64,000 nucleotides of DNA from a virus. A program made the position numbers and the translations under genes. Positions within the stretch are counted from its first letter, which is position 1. Each line of letters opens with the position of its first letter. The stretch is taken from the IMG/VR virus record IMGVR_UViG_3300036770_003386, positions 57,852 to 121,851 of that record; one strand, written 5' to 3'. The notes beneath the pieces are model-generated. The model had not been told where the DNA came from and made no database searches. It worked only from the letters and a program-made list of their open reading frames with translations. Below, one piece after another: positions 21,895 through 28,821 of the stretch.

Positions 21895-22221
21895 TTAACG
21901 ATTTAGTTCTCTGATGTTATAATTGTCAGAATTTAAGTATTTTAACAGTTCAAGAGCAATTAATCGAGGATTTCCATCCCCACAAGTATAAACATCAATT
22001 GCAAGACATCCATTTTCTGGCCATGTATGGCAAGAAACATGACTTTCTGCAAGCGCAATGACGATTGTACAACCTTGTGGAACAAAACAGTGGGAAAACG
22101 TGTTTAAAATAGTCATTTTTGCACGTTCTATTCCACTAATCATAACATTTTGAAGAGAAATACTGTCATTGATAAGTGAAAAATCTACATCATAGACTTC
22201 TAAAAGCAGATGTCTGCCCAT
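21895..22221 (-). CDS. speD: S-adenosylmethionine decarboxylase proenzyme (class 1B)
   Basis: The enzyme decarboxylates AdoMet for spermidine synthesis and is a recognised cyanophage auxiliary gene. The self-cleavage site ALAES-HVSCHTWPE is intact. Counting from the ATG at 22221 (108 residues), the pyruvoyl-forming Ser is 60, with His 65 and Cys 80, the same spacing as the Thermotoga enzyme's Ser63/His68/Cys83. The reading frame extends to a TTG at 22251, but I prefer the ATG: it has a GGAAC upstream, whereas the TTG would be almost leaderless behind the late promoter at 22258. The product is cleaved between Glu59 and Ser60 into two chains. Role in phage: probably polyamine supply for DNA packaging or host metabolism (inference). 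Confidence 0.92.
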   Translation of the reverse strand: MGRHLLLEVYDVDFSLINDSISLQNVMISGIERAKMTILNTFSHCFVPQGCTIVIALAESHVSCHTWPENGCLAIDVYTCGDGNPRLIALELLKYLNSDNYNIRELNR

Positions 22222-22256
22222 TGAATGTTGTTCCAATTCAGTATTGTGCAAAAAAA

Positions 22257-22895
22257 TTATTTATTTTGATCTAAATTATTAATTTCATATATGTAATGAT
22301 CAGAGGTCTCTAATTTTCTTTTGTTTTCTACAGAATATATTGTTAGATCAATTTCATATCCTGGATTTTTATCAATTCTGTTAAATGTCCAGGCATTGTC
22401 ATACCAAATAATGCGATTATTTGGATATGCATAATAATTTCCAGTTTCAACTTTGAATAAATGGGCACATTTGTGCTCTGGTGTTTCAGAAAAGTTTAAA
22501 TCTGGTATACCTTTATTCTCCCATGACCAATCTAAGGTGAACATATAAGTTCCTAGAACTTTTTTTCCATCTGGGCGAATTAATTCTGCTTGTAATCCAG
22601 AAAGACGCGATCTTTTTTGTACATCAATATAGGGTGAAAAACAGTCCCAATACATAATGTCTTCAAGTGGTTCAATCACAGCATTAGGTTTCCAACAAAA
22701 AGCGTGAAGTGGCCTACGAGTCCAATTCACGCCGTTCTCAAGAAACGCCTCAAACAGAGGCACTCTTTTTTCAATACTTGCAACAGAATGTATATCACAT
22801 TTAGTTACTTCACCATGACCTTTTTTATGATTGAATAAGAACTCATTTCTTATGTAACAAGACCAATCTGGAAGGTTATGGTTTAAATATGCCAT
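22257..22895 (-). CDS. Uncharacterised cyanophage protein, 212 aa
   Basis: The ATG at 22895 is chosen over an upstream in-frame start at 22970 because it has a strong AAGGGG ribosome site 5 bases before it and begins 1 base after the stop of the 50-residue gene. The sequence is rich in Trp, Cys, Tyr and His (LPDWSCYIRNEFLFNHKKGHG, MYWDCFSPYIDVQKRSR, IIWYDNAWTFNR), suggesting a compact soluble fold. I do not recognise a family. It lies between the small basic protein and speD. Confidence 0.8.
   Translation of the reverse strand: MAYLNHNLPDWSCYIRNEFLFNHKKGHGEVTKCDIHSVASIEKRVPLFEAFLENGVNWTRRPLHAFCWKPNAVIEPLEDIMYWDCFSPYIDVQKRSRLSGLQAELIRPDGKKVLGTYMFTLDWSWENKGIPDLNFSETPEHKCAHLFKVETGNYYAYPNNRIIWYDNAWTFNRIDKNPGYEIDLTIYSVENKRKLETSDHYIYEINNLDQNK
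22258..22265 (-). promoter_or_regulatory. Late-type promoter before speD
   Basis: The minus strand reads AATAAATA just after the stop of the 212-residue gene and about 37 bases before the preferred speD ATG. It fits the relaxed late consensus; since AT-rich sequence gives such matches by chance, confidence is moderate. Confidence 0.5.
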
Positions 22896-22896
22896 A

Positions 22897-23049
22897 TTAC
22901 CCCTTTCCTTGACCTCTATACTTCTTTCGTGCTCCATTACGAGAAGACGCGGCATACTTAGTACCACCACCTTCTCCTTGACGAGACTTTTTAGGTGGGC
23001 CTGGATTATAACCAGTCTTATTCAAACCACCTTTTGCTTTAACTGCCAT
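22897..23049 (-). CDS. Small basic Gly/Lys/Arg-rich protein, 50 aa
   Basis: Starts MAVKAKGGLNKTGYNPGPP and ends KKYRGQGKG. It is strongly basic, Gly-rich and probably disordered, the composition of a nucleic-acid-binding peptide. Similar peptides recur in T4-like cyanophages as I remember them. It begins 14 bases before the 53-residue gene's stop and shares a TAAT-ATG junction with the 212-residue gene, so it is co-translated with its neighbours. No function is assigned. Confidence 0.75.
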   Translation of the reverse strand: MAVKAKGGLNKTGYNPGPPKKSRQGEGGGTKYAASSRNGARKKYRGQGKG

Positions 23050-23063
23050 AAGACTTAATCTCC

Positions 23064-23225
23064 TTATATAATTTCAGTGTGTATTTCATGAGGTGCAGGA
23101 GTTCCATTTTCGTAAAACTCCTGCGATAAATCCATCATCACATCCAAATAGTCTTCTTCTGAAAGATCGGAATAAATTTTGCGACCATTGCAGTAGATGT
23201 TATATTTTTCGTGATTATTTGTCAT
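23064..23225 (-). CDS. Small acidic protein, 53 aa
   Basis: The ATG at 23225 is 4 bases after the glycosyltransferase-like gene's stop. A longer frame to 23360 would overlap that gene by 130 bases and is rejected. Layout: KYNIYCNGRKIYSDL, then an acidic helix EEDYLDVMMDLSQEFY, then TPAPHEIHTEI. This resembles a short cyanophage family I have seen only as hypothetical. Confidence 0.75.
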   Translation of the reverse strand: MTNNHEKYNIYCNGRKIYSDLSEEDYLDVMMDLSQEFYENGTPAPHEIHTEII

Positions 23226-23229
23226 AAAC

Positions 23230-23988
23230 TCAAATAACTCTTGTTTTTTCGTGACCAACGCGAATACGAGGATCGCACCAAATTTCAAATCCTGCTTCTT
23301 TTGCATCCAGACAGAATGACACATCTTCGCCACACATGTCTTGAACTTCTCCAGATTCAAAGACTTGCATCTTAGGAGCGAACCAAGGGTACTTCATTTC
23401 AGGATGTTCAAAGACTCCTCTCTTAATCATCAACCAACCAAATCCAGCATAATCAACTGTAAATGGTTTACGACGCTTACTAATACTTTCGATAGTCTCA
23501 TGATTCATGACACCACCATTTGAACGGAAATCTTCTTCTTCCATCCAGTGTGCAACTGATGTGGTGTGTCCATCTTCGGTACAATACCAACCACTTGCAA
23601 TATCTTTGTCCAGAAGAATCAATTGCCAGAACTTTTCGGTATTGAAAACGATGTCAGAGTCAATCCAAAGTTGCCAATCATAATTTAATTTACCATCCCA
23701 AGGAAGTTGATCTGGTCCACGAAGTACATTTGCTCCCAGACACTTACATCTGGCAAAATTAACCATGGATGAATAGTCTTGTGAGATTTGAATACTTGCT
23801 CCTGCTTGCACTAAGTCAAAACAAAGTTGTACGAAGTTTTTTAGGTAAGTATAAGAAACTCCTCTTCCAGGTAAGCAAAAGACAACGGATTTTCCTTTGA
23901 CCATTTCTTTTGCTAAATTATAATCCCATTCTTGAGTGCTTTGTGAAACAATTGGTGTTTTTGCCTTTACAGTAAATCCTTTAGCCAT
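23230..23988 (-). CDS. Glycosyltransferase-like protein (GT-A type)
   Basis: 252 residues. GT-A features: an early SVVFCLPGRGVSYTYL strand-turn-helix, a metal-binding-type WIDSDIVF (DxD near residues 110-112), AGFGWLMIKRGVFE in the acceptor region, and GEDVSFCLDAKEAGFEIWCDP (ED near 221) followed by a conserved His (VGHEKTRV). This order matches nucleotide-sugar transferases; donor and acceptor cannot be read from sequence. In T4-like cyanophages such genes may modify virion proteins or host surface molecules. It stands at the head of a small cluster running down to speD. Confidence 0.75.
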   Translation of the reverse strand: MAKGFTVKAKTPIVSQSTQEWDYNLAKEMVKGKSVVFCLPGRGVSYTYLKNFVQLCFDLVQAGASIQISQDYSSMVNFARCKCLGANVLRGPDQLPWDGKLNYDWQLWIDSDIVFNTEKFWQLILLDKDIASGWYCTEDGHTTSVAHWMEEEDFRSNGGVMNHETIESISKRRKPFTVDYAGFGWLMIKRGVFEHPEMKYPWFAPKMQVFESGEVQDMCGEDVSFCLDAKEAGFEIWCDPRIRVGHEKTRVI

Positions 23989-24037
23989 AATTGAATGATT
24001 TTTTACTTCAATATCATACCAAGTATATAGTGTTTTG

Positions 24038-24229
24038 TCAATGAGATGAATTCAATACTAATTCCTTTGATCGTAGAACTTCCTCATAAGAAAGATCGTT
24101 TTTCTTTGAGTCATCTGTGATTGAAAGAAACTCTGATATCATTTTCCATGTTAAATCAAACTCATCTTTTGTTAATGAGTGATAGATGCACTTGTCTTTT
24201 AAGTATATGTGATAGAGTGTTTCAGTCAT
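24038..24229 (-). CDS. Small protein, 63 aa
   Basis: MTETLYHIYLKDKCIYHSLT, then DEFDLTWKMISEFLS. A beta-hairpin plus helix with no catalytic motif, of a type frequent among cyanophage small genes. Its start overlaps the 3' end of the AbrB-like gene by 8 bases, so the two are translationally coupled. Confidence 0.75.
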   Translation of the reverse strand: MTETLYHIYLKDKCIYHSLTKDEFDLTWKMISEFLSITDDSKKNDLSYEEVLRSKELVLNSSH

Positions 24230-24398
24230 TTTCTTTTTCTGAAAGTATAATTTCGTTGCCGTCGATTGTGAATTCTATTTCTGTATCCTCATACCATGAG
24301 AGATCGTTTATAATCCACTCAGGTATTCTAACATAATATTCACCATTTATTGGATCGACCTCTAGGGGTCTAAAATTTTCCGGAGATTTTTTTTTCAT
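24222..24398 (-). CDS. AbrB/MazE-like swapped-hairpin protein
   Basis: 58 residues from the ATG at 24398; the frame extends only to a TTG at 24419 and neither start has a good ribosome site. The core GEYYVRIPEWIINDLSWYEDTEIEFTIDGNEIIL is the classic AbrB-type pattern (strand, IP turn, helix, strand-turn-strand) used for DNA binding by antitoxins and regulators. A second copy of this fold forms the C-terminus of the gene at 47395. Likely a small DNA-binding regulator; target unknown. Confidence 0.65.
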   Translation of the reverse strand: MKKKSPENFRPLEVDPINGEYYVRIPEWIINDLSWYEDTEIEFTIDGNEIILSEKEND

Positions 24399-24419
24399 GT
24401 AGGGGATTTCATTTTTCAA

Positions 24420-24662
24420 TTTTATATAGGAATTCTTTTACTTTGGGGTCAGTACTATACTTCCGGAATTTTTTGTTTTTGAAGTATTGTTTGCCTTATA
24501 TTTACTTTTATAGATTGACAAGGTTCCTTGACTTATTATACGCCCCCCCATGACCCCCCCGCTTACGCCATCGCGGCGCAAAGGCACTGCCAAACACGAA
24601 CGAACGCAGGCGATTAAGGCGGCAGAGTATCAACAACTGCCGCCCCACTAAGTGTAACTAAC
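24420..24662 (-). promoter_or_regulatory. Intergenic region with -10 box, hairpin and composition break
   Basis: No gene fits these 243 bases. The minus strand has a TATAAT at 24535-24540 pointing at the AbrB-like gene and a GC-rich hairpin (GGCGGCAG/CTGCCGCC, 24618-24644) just downstream of the next gene's stop. GC content rises sharply at about 24540, where runs of seven C occur. Confidence 0.55.
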
Positions 24663-24989
24663 TCATGAGAAGTAGGTGCCCACGATGACAGTTCCATCGT
24701 AGCAGTATTTCATAACTACCCCACTGAAATAGGTGTCGGAAGTGTAACCATCCCACCCATAAAGGTGTTCGTGAGGTGCAGCAATGACCCGAATAAAGTC
24801 ACTCACAGAATACCAAACTCCGCGATACTTGAAGAACTCAGTGTCATCAAACTCGTCATCAGTAAGGTAATCAAACTGTTTGCGGAGTTGACTATACAAA
24901 CTGCCGGGGTTCAATGCACCGAATCCAGGCAACCATTGCCCCATAGTGCAATCGCGTGGGATGAAATTAGACTTGATTGTGACAGTCAT
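24663..24989 (-). CDS. Uncharacterised protein, 108 aa
   Basis: The internal ATG at 24989 (MTVTIKSNFIPRD) is preferred to the frame's 25088 start, which would overlap the DUF6011 gene. It contains GQWLPGFGALNPGSLYSQLRKQFDYLTDDEF and YRGVWYSVSDFIRV. It is soluble, with no recognised motif. It is bracketed by hairpins on both sides. Confidence 0.65.
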   Translation of the reverse strand: MTVTIKSNFIPRDCTMGQWLPGFGALNPGSLYSQLRKQFDYLTDDEFDDTEFFKYRGVWYSVSDFIRVIAAPHEHLYGWDGYTSDTYFSGVVMKYCYDGTVIVGTYFS

Positions 24990-25021
24990 GATCGGAAAGT
25001 GTAGGGTGAAAGGTGGAAAGA

Positions 25022-25044
25022 AAGGGCGGAAGATTGCCGCCCTT
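25022..25044 (-). terminator. Hairpin between small genes
   Basis: AAGGGCGG/CCGCCCTT, 8 bp with a 7-base loop, followed on the minus strand by TTCTTTCC. It sits between the DUF6011 gene stop and the next ATG. Possible weak intrinsic terminator. Confidence 0.5.
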
Positions 25045-25053
25045 AAGTGTAAC

Positions 25054-25473
25054 TCAGAGACCGAACTTTTCTCTGCAGATAGGACCAATCCCCAACTCGA
25101 TTGAAAGGGAGTTAGTTAACTCTCTGCCGCAACATGAGCAGGAACCTGTATTCTGCCCGTAAAGTTTAGCGGCAGAGTAAGGATCAGCGGCGACAGATTG
25201 CACTCGCTTGATGAGATCAATCTCACCCAAATTTGTGGCGTTCGATGTAATCCAACCCAGGTAAATGTTACTCAGTGTGCCCCACTGATTGACCTCTTTA
25301 TCGTGAGAGAAAACATAACATTTACCAGCATACTTGCTGGGTTTAACTATAAAGTTTGTGAAGCGCATTGTGATCCTTTTCAGACCACGATTCTGTGCCT
25401 CTTCGATTGCATTTATGATCCCGCTAAAGTTGTATTGAGCGGGCGCATTGTGACGGATGATAGGATGGCGCAT
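25054..25473 (-). CDS. DUF6011-like zinc-binding protein
   Basis: 139 residues. The C-terminal block CSCCGRELTNSLSIELGIGPICREKFG carries the CxCCGRxLT...GIGPxC signature of DUF6011, a short zinc-binding module common in phage and actinobacterial proteins. The N-terminal 100 residues (INAIEEAQNRGLKRITMRF, KCYVFSHDKEVNQWGTL) form a separate domain like those fused to DUF6011 elsewhere. Biochemical function unknown. The frame starts after a GC-rich hairpin. Confidence 0.75.
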   Translation of the reverse strand: MRHPIIRHNAPAQYNFSGIINAIEEAQNRGLKRITMRFTNFIVKPSKYAGKCYVFSHDKEVNQWGTLSNIYLGWITSNATNLGEIDLIKRVQSVAADPYSAAKLYGQNTGSCSCCGRELTNSLSIELGIGPICREKFGL

Positions 25474-25506
25474 TGTGCTTACCTTTGGTGTGGTTTGTGT
25501 GAAATA

Positions 25507-25526
25507 GGGAGGCGATTGTGCCTCCC
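25507..25526 (-). terminator. GC-rich hairpin
   Basis: Perfect 7-bp stem GGGAGGC/GCCTCCC with a 6-base loop between the 81-residue gene and the DUF6011 gene. It lacks a long U-run on the minus strand (TATTT follows), so termination would be weak. Confidence 0.5.
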
Positions 25527-25536
25527 TCAGTGTAAC

Positions 25537-25782
25537 TTACCAGGCGTCAGATGTGAACACCCGATAATAGTCTAGACCATTAAGTTGACAGAAGTGTTCT
25601 GCCAACTCCTCAAATACCTCATCCCCGATGTCATCAAACTCATCAGAATCAACAACGAAACTGACAACTTTTGCGCTAGGGATGACATAATGAAACCCGC
25701 GATCTGAGGGGTGGAAATACTCTACAACCGTTTCGATTTGCGTCGGGTTGGTTGTATGCTGCCCGACAATGAGAGTAGTCAT
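25537..25782 (-). CDS. Uncharacterised acidic protein, 81 aa
   Basis: MTTLIVGQHTTNPTQIETVV..., a beta-rich first half and an acidic helix (DEFDDIGDEVFEELAEHF), ending DYYRVFTSDAW. No family is recognised. It is the first gene downstream of the 25.8-26.3 kb repeat-rich gap, so its promoter should lie in that gap. Confidence 0.65.
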   Translation of the reverse strand: MTTLIVGQHTTNPTQIETVVEYFHPSDRGFHYVIPSAKVVSFVVDSDEFDDIGDEVFEELAEHFCQLNGLDYYRVFTSDAW

Positions 25783-25838
25783 AGGTCTTGAAAGTGTGGG
25801 GTGAAAGTGTAACTAAATGGCGAAACTTGAAACTATTA

Positions 25839-25889
25839 AATACGGCGACGGGTGATCAGTACACCCGCGCTCCGCCCCGTCGCCGTATT
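25839..25889. repeat. 14-bp inverted repeat, GC-rich
   Basis: AATACGGCGACGGG (25839-25852) pairs perfectly with CCCGTCGCCGTATT (25876-25889). The loop itself contains a smaller GGGTG/CACCC hairpin, so two alternative foldings are possible. Confidence 0.85.
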
Positions 25890-26176
25890 CGGTTTTCAAG
25901 GTTCGCTCCGCTCACTGTAACCGATCGGCAGCGATCCCACAAGCGCCAAACGGTATCACCCGATACCAAACGGCAAACTCATCTCATAAGCGATTCTGAT
26001 TGGTCAGGTCTTGACAGATCGGGCGATGCCGTGGTATCTGCTGCAGCGATTGAATGTTAATTATAATTAAACAACGATTGCAGAATATAAAGAATCAAGA
26101 ACCGATTGCAATTGCACCTGAATTAGAATTAAGAACCGATTAGGATTGCAAACTATAAAGAATAACTGTCCTTTGG

Positions 26177-26235
26177 GAAGTTCATTGTGATTAGAATTAA
26201 CCACACCACTGACTATAAGAATCACAATGAACTTC
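26177..26235. repeat. 16-bp perfect inverted repeat
   Basis: GAAGTTCATTGTGATT (26177-26192) and its exact reverse complement (26220-26235), separated by 27 bases. Confidence 0.9.
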
Positions 26236-26269
26236 AGAAAAGAAAGTATAAAGAATTACAAACTCGAAA

Positions 26270-26319
26270 AGTATAAAGAATTAAGATCTAGGTGTGATTG
26301 ATTCTTAATTCTTTATACT
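26270..26319. repeat. 17-bp perfect inverted repeat containing TATAAAGAATT
   Basis: AGTATAAAGAATTAAGA (26270-26286) and its exact reverse complement (26303-26319), loop 16 bases. On the minus strand it follows the 43-residue gene and is followed by TTTTC, so it could also terminate that transcript. Confidence 0.9.
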
Positions 26320-26339
26320 CTCATTCTTCATTCTTTTCT

Positions 26340-26471
26340 TTATACTAATTCTGCAGGTGATCCACATGATCTATAAAACTCTATCATTCTTTGCGCTTCC
26401 TCAAGTGTAGCGAATGATTGAATGTTCCAGGATTGAGAATAAGGTCGAAAGTAGCGAATTGCGAATCGCAT
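26340..26471 (-). CDS. Small protein, 43 aa
   Basis: Too short for a 60-codon filter but convincing: ATG at 26471, MRFAIRYFRPYSQSWNIQSF, then ATLEEAQRMIEFYRSCGSPAE, a strand plus amphipathic helix. It is read toward the repeat-rich gap. No function is assigned. Confidence 0.6.
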   Translation of the reverse strand: MRFAIRYFRPYSQSWNIQSFATLEEAQRMIEFYRSCGSPAELV

Positions 26472-26541
26472 GATAATAAACTCGATGTGAATGTGTGTAT
26501 GATCTAGACATGTTGTTACATCATCTCGATCATGTTGTGTG

Positions 26542-26603
26542 TATCTCGTCGAGAGTATTGTGTGCGCTCTCGACGAGATTATGATGCGCGATCTCGACTA
26601 GAT
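26542..26603. repeat. CTCGTCGAG dyad cluster, locus 1
   Basis: ATCTCGTCGAGAG (26542-26554) and its exact reverse complement CTCTCGACGAGAT (26566-26578) form a 13-bp inverted repeat with an 11-base loop; a variant ATCTCGACTAGAT follows at 26591. The same motif recurs at 29.97-30.05 kb and 34.18-34.36 kb. Confidence 0.8.
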
Positions 26604-26720
26604 TTTGTTTTGCCTCCCTAATGCTGCCCAGGTGACTGCATTTGCGCTGTGAATCTTGACGCTGTTACGGACCCATACGATCTGGCGGGTCTGTAGGTTG
26701 CTGGCGATGTTGAGAGTCAT
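26598..26720 (-). CDS. Small protein, 40 aa
   Basis: ATG at 26720, MTLNIASNLQTRQIVWVRNS, VKIHSANAVTWAALGRQ. The leader is the CA-rich CACCACAAACACC type found before several genes of this block, which supports the start. A GGGAG/CTCCC hairpin (26741-26760) lies between it and the upstream winged-helix gene. Confidence 0.55.
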   Translation of the reverse strand: MTLNIASNLQTRQIVWVRNSVKIHSANAVTWAALGRQNKI

Positions 26721-26777
26721 GGTGTTTGTGGTGTGAATGGGAGACCCTTGCGGATCTCCCAGAATCATAGCATGGAT

Positions 26778-27038
26778 TCAACCGATCAAGGCAGCGATCA
26801 GGCGGTCACGCTTGCGGATCGCGGTGGAATGAATGAACCACAGATCACGCTTGCCGTTGTCGGTACGGGTGGCACCCAGGATGCCGCTGCGCTCCATTTC
26901 AACCATGAGAGCGTGAATGGTGCCCTTGTGCTTGGTAGGGTTGAGACCCATGCCCCTGACGATCTGAGAGCAGGTTTGCGGTCCCTGCTGAATCAGGGTG
27001 GAGCGAACGGCGGTGCGAATGATGGTGCGGAAGTTCAT
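26778..27038 (-). CDS. Winged-helix-like DNA-binding protein, 86 aa
   Basis: The ATG at 27038 (MNFRTIIRTAVRSTL) is used instead of 27092 because the conserved CA-rich leader ends exactly there. Helix-turn-helix pattern: CSQIVRGMGLNPTKHKGTIHALMVEMERSGIL, then the wing GATRTDNGKRDLWF, close to MarR/ArsR-type wHTH layout. Probably a transcription regulator of this block. A TTGACT-17-CATACT promoter reads into it (about 27053-27089). Confidence 0.65.
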   Translation of the reverse strand: MNFRTIIRTAVRSTLIQQGPQTCSQIVRGMGLNPTKHKGTIHALMVEMERSGILGATRTDNGKRDLWFIHSTAIRKRDRLIAALIG

Positions 27039-27052
27039 CGGAGTGGTGTGGT

Positions 27053-27090
27053 GAACTGAAGGTAGTATGAACGCAAACGGCACCAGAGTC
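27053..27090 (-). promoter_or_regulatory. Sigma-70-type promoter of the wHTH gene
   Basis: On the minus strand TTGACT is followed after 17 bases by CATACT, then CTTCAGTTCACCACACCACT and the ATG. The leader has no purine-rich ribosome site. Confidence 0.55.
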
Positions 27091-27193
27091 AAGAGGGTGA
27101 ACCATAAGGATTACTGATCGGTCAAAGGGTTGACATAGGGTGCGGGTGCCGTGCTAAGATGAAGGTAGAACCTTTTTTTGGTGGAGTTAGGTA

Positions 27194-27219
27194 TAAAAAA
27201 AGGGAGCGAAGTTGCTCCC
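27194..27219 (-). terminator. Intrinsic terminator
   Basis: Minus strand GGGAGC-aacttc-GCTCCC followed by seven T, 10 bases after the stop of the 83-residue gene: a textbook rho-independent terminator. Confidence 0.85.
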
Positions 27220-27225
27220 AATTCT

Positions 27226-27477
27226 TTATAGCATCTCAATCAATCGCATCATGGTAGTGATCTGAACTGGTGTCTGCCAGCAAATAACATCATCCAACAT
27301 GTTGCCATTTGGGCGCATCACAGCGACCTCAAATGTATCATGCTCAATGTCACCATAAAGACCCGAATCTTTGGGACCTGATACAACCGAAATGGTCCAA
27401 CCATTCTCAAAGGTATGCTGTGCAATTGTTGCACCTTTGATCGCATGATCCCGAAAGGTCAGAGAAGAGAAGTTCAT
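27226..27477 (-). CDS. Uncharacterised protein, 83 aa
   Basis: MNFSSLTFRDHAIKGATIAQ, then HTFENGWTISVVSGP, GLYGDIEHDTFEVAVMRPNG and a C-terminal helix. A beta-sheet protein of unknown role. It is a single-gene unit, with a cassette promoter in front (27478-27560) and a strong terminator behind. Confidence 0.7.
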   Translation of the reverse strand: MNFSSLTFRDHAIKGATIAQHTFENGWTISVVSGPKDSGLYGDIEHDTFEVAVMRPNGNMLDDVICWQTPVQITTMMRLIEML

Positions 27478-27560
27478 CGGTGGTGTGGTGTGAACTGAGA
27501 GAATCCTATAGCATCATGGGCACCATGCGACCAGGTTGTGCCAGTTGTCAGACTGTCCGC
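27478..27560 (-). promoter_or_regulatory. Promoter-hairpin cassette 1
   Basis: Box GACAGTCTGACAACTGGCAC (27538-27557), imperfect hairpin, -10 TATAGG (27505-27510), leader CAGTTCACACCACACCACCG, then the ATG at 27477. A 12-bp palindrome CCGCCATGGCGG lies just upstream (27558-27569). Confidence 0.6.
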
Positions 27561-27729
27561 CATGGCGGTCTGATGGGTCTGTGGCGCCTGTAGACTATGG
27601 GGACAATCGGCACCAACGGCAGCAGGGTCGCTGCCTGATCAAAGGTCGCCACCGCCCCTGCCATAAAATAATGCCGCCCAAAGTATAAAAAAAGGAGGCA
27701 GATTGTGCCTCCTTAATTATACTTTAAGA
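27561..27729 (-). other. Spacer with hairpins and terminator
   Basis: No ORF. Contains CCGCCATGGCGG, a GGCAGC-type hairpin near 27618-27637, and at 27692-27714 a 9-bp hairpin (AAGGAGGCA/TGCCTCCTT) followed on the minus strand by seven T, an intrinsic terminator for the 90-residue gene. Confidence 0.6.
27692..27714 (-). terminator. Intrinsic terminator
   Basis: 9-bp perfect stem with a 5-base loop and a T7 tract on the minus strand, 16 bases downstream of the 90-residue gene stop. Confidence 0.85.
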
Positions 27730-28002
27730 TCAGACTTCGATCTGTTCGATGTCACCATGCTTCAGGGCACGATTAAACTCACGCCCCCAACTTGTTGCCG
27801 CTTTTGCTTCATCATCAGAGAGAAGATTGAACCAGCGTTCACACTCTCCTTCATCTTCCCAAGCGTAGCGATAAACTTTATCGCTGCTGTTAAATGTAAC
27901 CAACAGATCGTAGCAGTTATCATCAACTGCGACAATCTCAAGGTGAGCAATGGCGCTGCTGGTGACGGCGGCGCTGATCGAAAGGTCGGTGGCAGTGGTC
28001 AT
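27730..28002 (-). CDS. KTSC-like protein, 90 aa
   Basis: Pattern: a strand (CYDLLVTFNSSDKVYRYAW), an acidic helix, then SDDEAKAATSWGREFNRAL. This matches the KTSC layout (F-x-S-G-x-x-Y-x-Y then L...S-x-G-x-x-F-N) though diverged. KTSC modules are common short phage/bacterial domains of unknown activity. A second KTSC-like gene is at 32056. Flanked by cassette 2 and a strong terminator. Confidence 0.55.
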   Translation of the reverse strand: MTTATDLSISAAVTSSAIAHLEIVAVDDNCYDLLVTFNSSDKVYRYAWEDEGECERWFNLLSDDEAKAATSWGREFNRALKHGDIEQIEV

Positions 28003-28097
28003 CGGTGTCTGTGTGGTTGATTCGTTAAGTCTACAGCATGGGCGGCGGATCTGGTGAGATCAGCGCCGCCCAGTGGACAGTTCTCAGACTGTCACAG
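28003..28097 (-). promoter_or_regulatory. Promoter-hairpin cassette 2
   Basis: Box GTGACAGTCTGAGAACTG contains the TGA stop of the upstream gp88-family gene. The hairpin GGGCGGCG/CGCCGCCC (28040-28071) is followed by a weak -10 (TGTAGA) and a CA-rich leader. Confidence 0.6.
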
Positions 28098-28821
28098 ACA
28101 GTTTCTTACTGTAACCACTAAATTGATGCTTAGAACGACGAGCACGAATTGCCTTGCCATAGATAGAACCTTTAGGTTGAGTTCCATGCACTAACAGCGC
28201 GAAAGGTTTATCACCAAAACAATGCGAATCGTCGTGATCAACTTCTAATCCTGCTGCGTTTGCTTCCTCTTCAGTCATGAAGACTTTCGCATAACGATTA
28301 AACAATCCTGCATCAATTAGATGATCCCACTTGCCACCATATGATGCGGTGAAGTAGAAGTTAGCAGGAAGATTAAAGTTCAGGAACAGTTGCAAACTCT
28401 TAGAGTAGCAGTAGAATTTAAGATCAGGATTGCGGATTGCAACTTCAATCCAAGCATCCAAATATGCACCAGAAAAGAAATCGCCAGACTCATGAATTCT
28501 CACAAGTTTGGTATTCTTTGTGCGGTGCTCTTGGATGCCTTGGTTGATAAGATCCACAGCAGATCCATCCTGCAGAGCATCAACAATCAGGCGCAAATTG
28601 TTGGCGCGATTCTCAAACGCTGCATCATATTGCACCTCAGAAGATGCAGCGAAGCAACGGAAGATAGTGTGCTCGCCGTCTTGAATGGTACGCTTGCCAT
28701 TGTCATCAACAACAGCAAAAGACTTGCAAAACAATGCACCTGGGCAGGTTTTACCTGCTGGCAGGTTAAAGATTAGGGTTTGCTTGCCGAGTTTGGCGTT
28801 GCCTTTGGTGAAGTTCAGCAT
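28084..28821 (-). CDS. Gene product 88-family protein
   Basis: 245 residues. The N-terminus LNFTKGNAKLGKQTLIFNLP, AGKTCPGALFCKSFA, IQDGEHTIFRCFAASSE and the central VRIHESGDFFSGAYLDAWIEVA are hallmarks of the gp88 family known first from mycobacteriophages, with conserved Cys residues (CPG..CKS, RCFA) that may bind metal. A C-terminal YGKAIRARRSKHQF is basic. The family function is unknown; its radical-SAM-like or nuclease role in the literature is unproven as far as I know. It starts after cassette 3 and its last codons form the first box of cassette 2. Confidence 0.85.
   Translation of the reverse strand: MLNFTKGNAKLGKQTLIFNLPAGKTCPGALFCKSFAVVDDNGKRTIQDGEHTIFRCFAASSEVQYDAAFENRANNLRLIVDALQDGSAVDLINQGIQEHRTKNTKLVRIHESGDFFSGAYLDAWIEVAIRNPDLKFYCYSKSLQLFLNFNLPANFYFTASYGGKWDHLIDAGLFNRYAKVFMTEEEANAAGLEVDHDDSHCFGDKPFALLVHGTQPKGSIYGKAIRARRSKHQFSGYSKKLSVTV

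Larger units (their letters stand above)
25783..26339. other. Gene-free stretch packed with inverted and direct repeats
   Basis: No convincing ORF on either strand. It holds a 14-bp GC-rich inverted repeat, a 16-bp and a 17-bp perfect inverted repeat, four TATAAAGAA-type elements in one orientation and two in the other, and ACCGATT/GATTGCA repeats at 26070-26150. This density of structure in a genome that otherwise has almost no spacer suggests an origin, a packaging or recombination site, or a structured RNA; see findings. Confidence 0.6.

Noticed and set aside
23226-23360. Upstream extension of the 53-residue gene
   Set aside because: It would overlap the glycosyltransferase-like gene by 130 bases; the ATG at 23225 directly after that gene's stop is better.
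27053-27185. Plus-strand TTGACA...TAAGAT with AAGGT/ACCTT and T7 tract as an antisense RNA gene
   Set aside because: The terminator-like hairpin lies only about 10 bases after the -10, leaving no room for a transcript; spacing of 19 is also poor.
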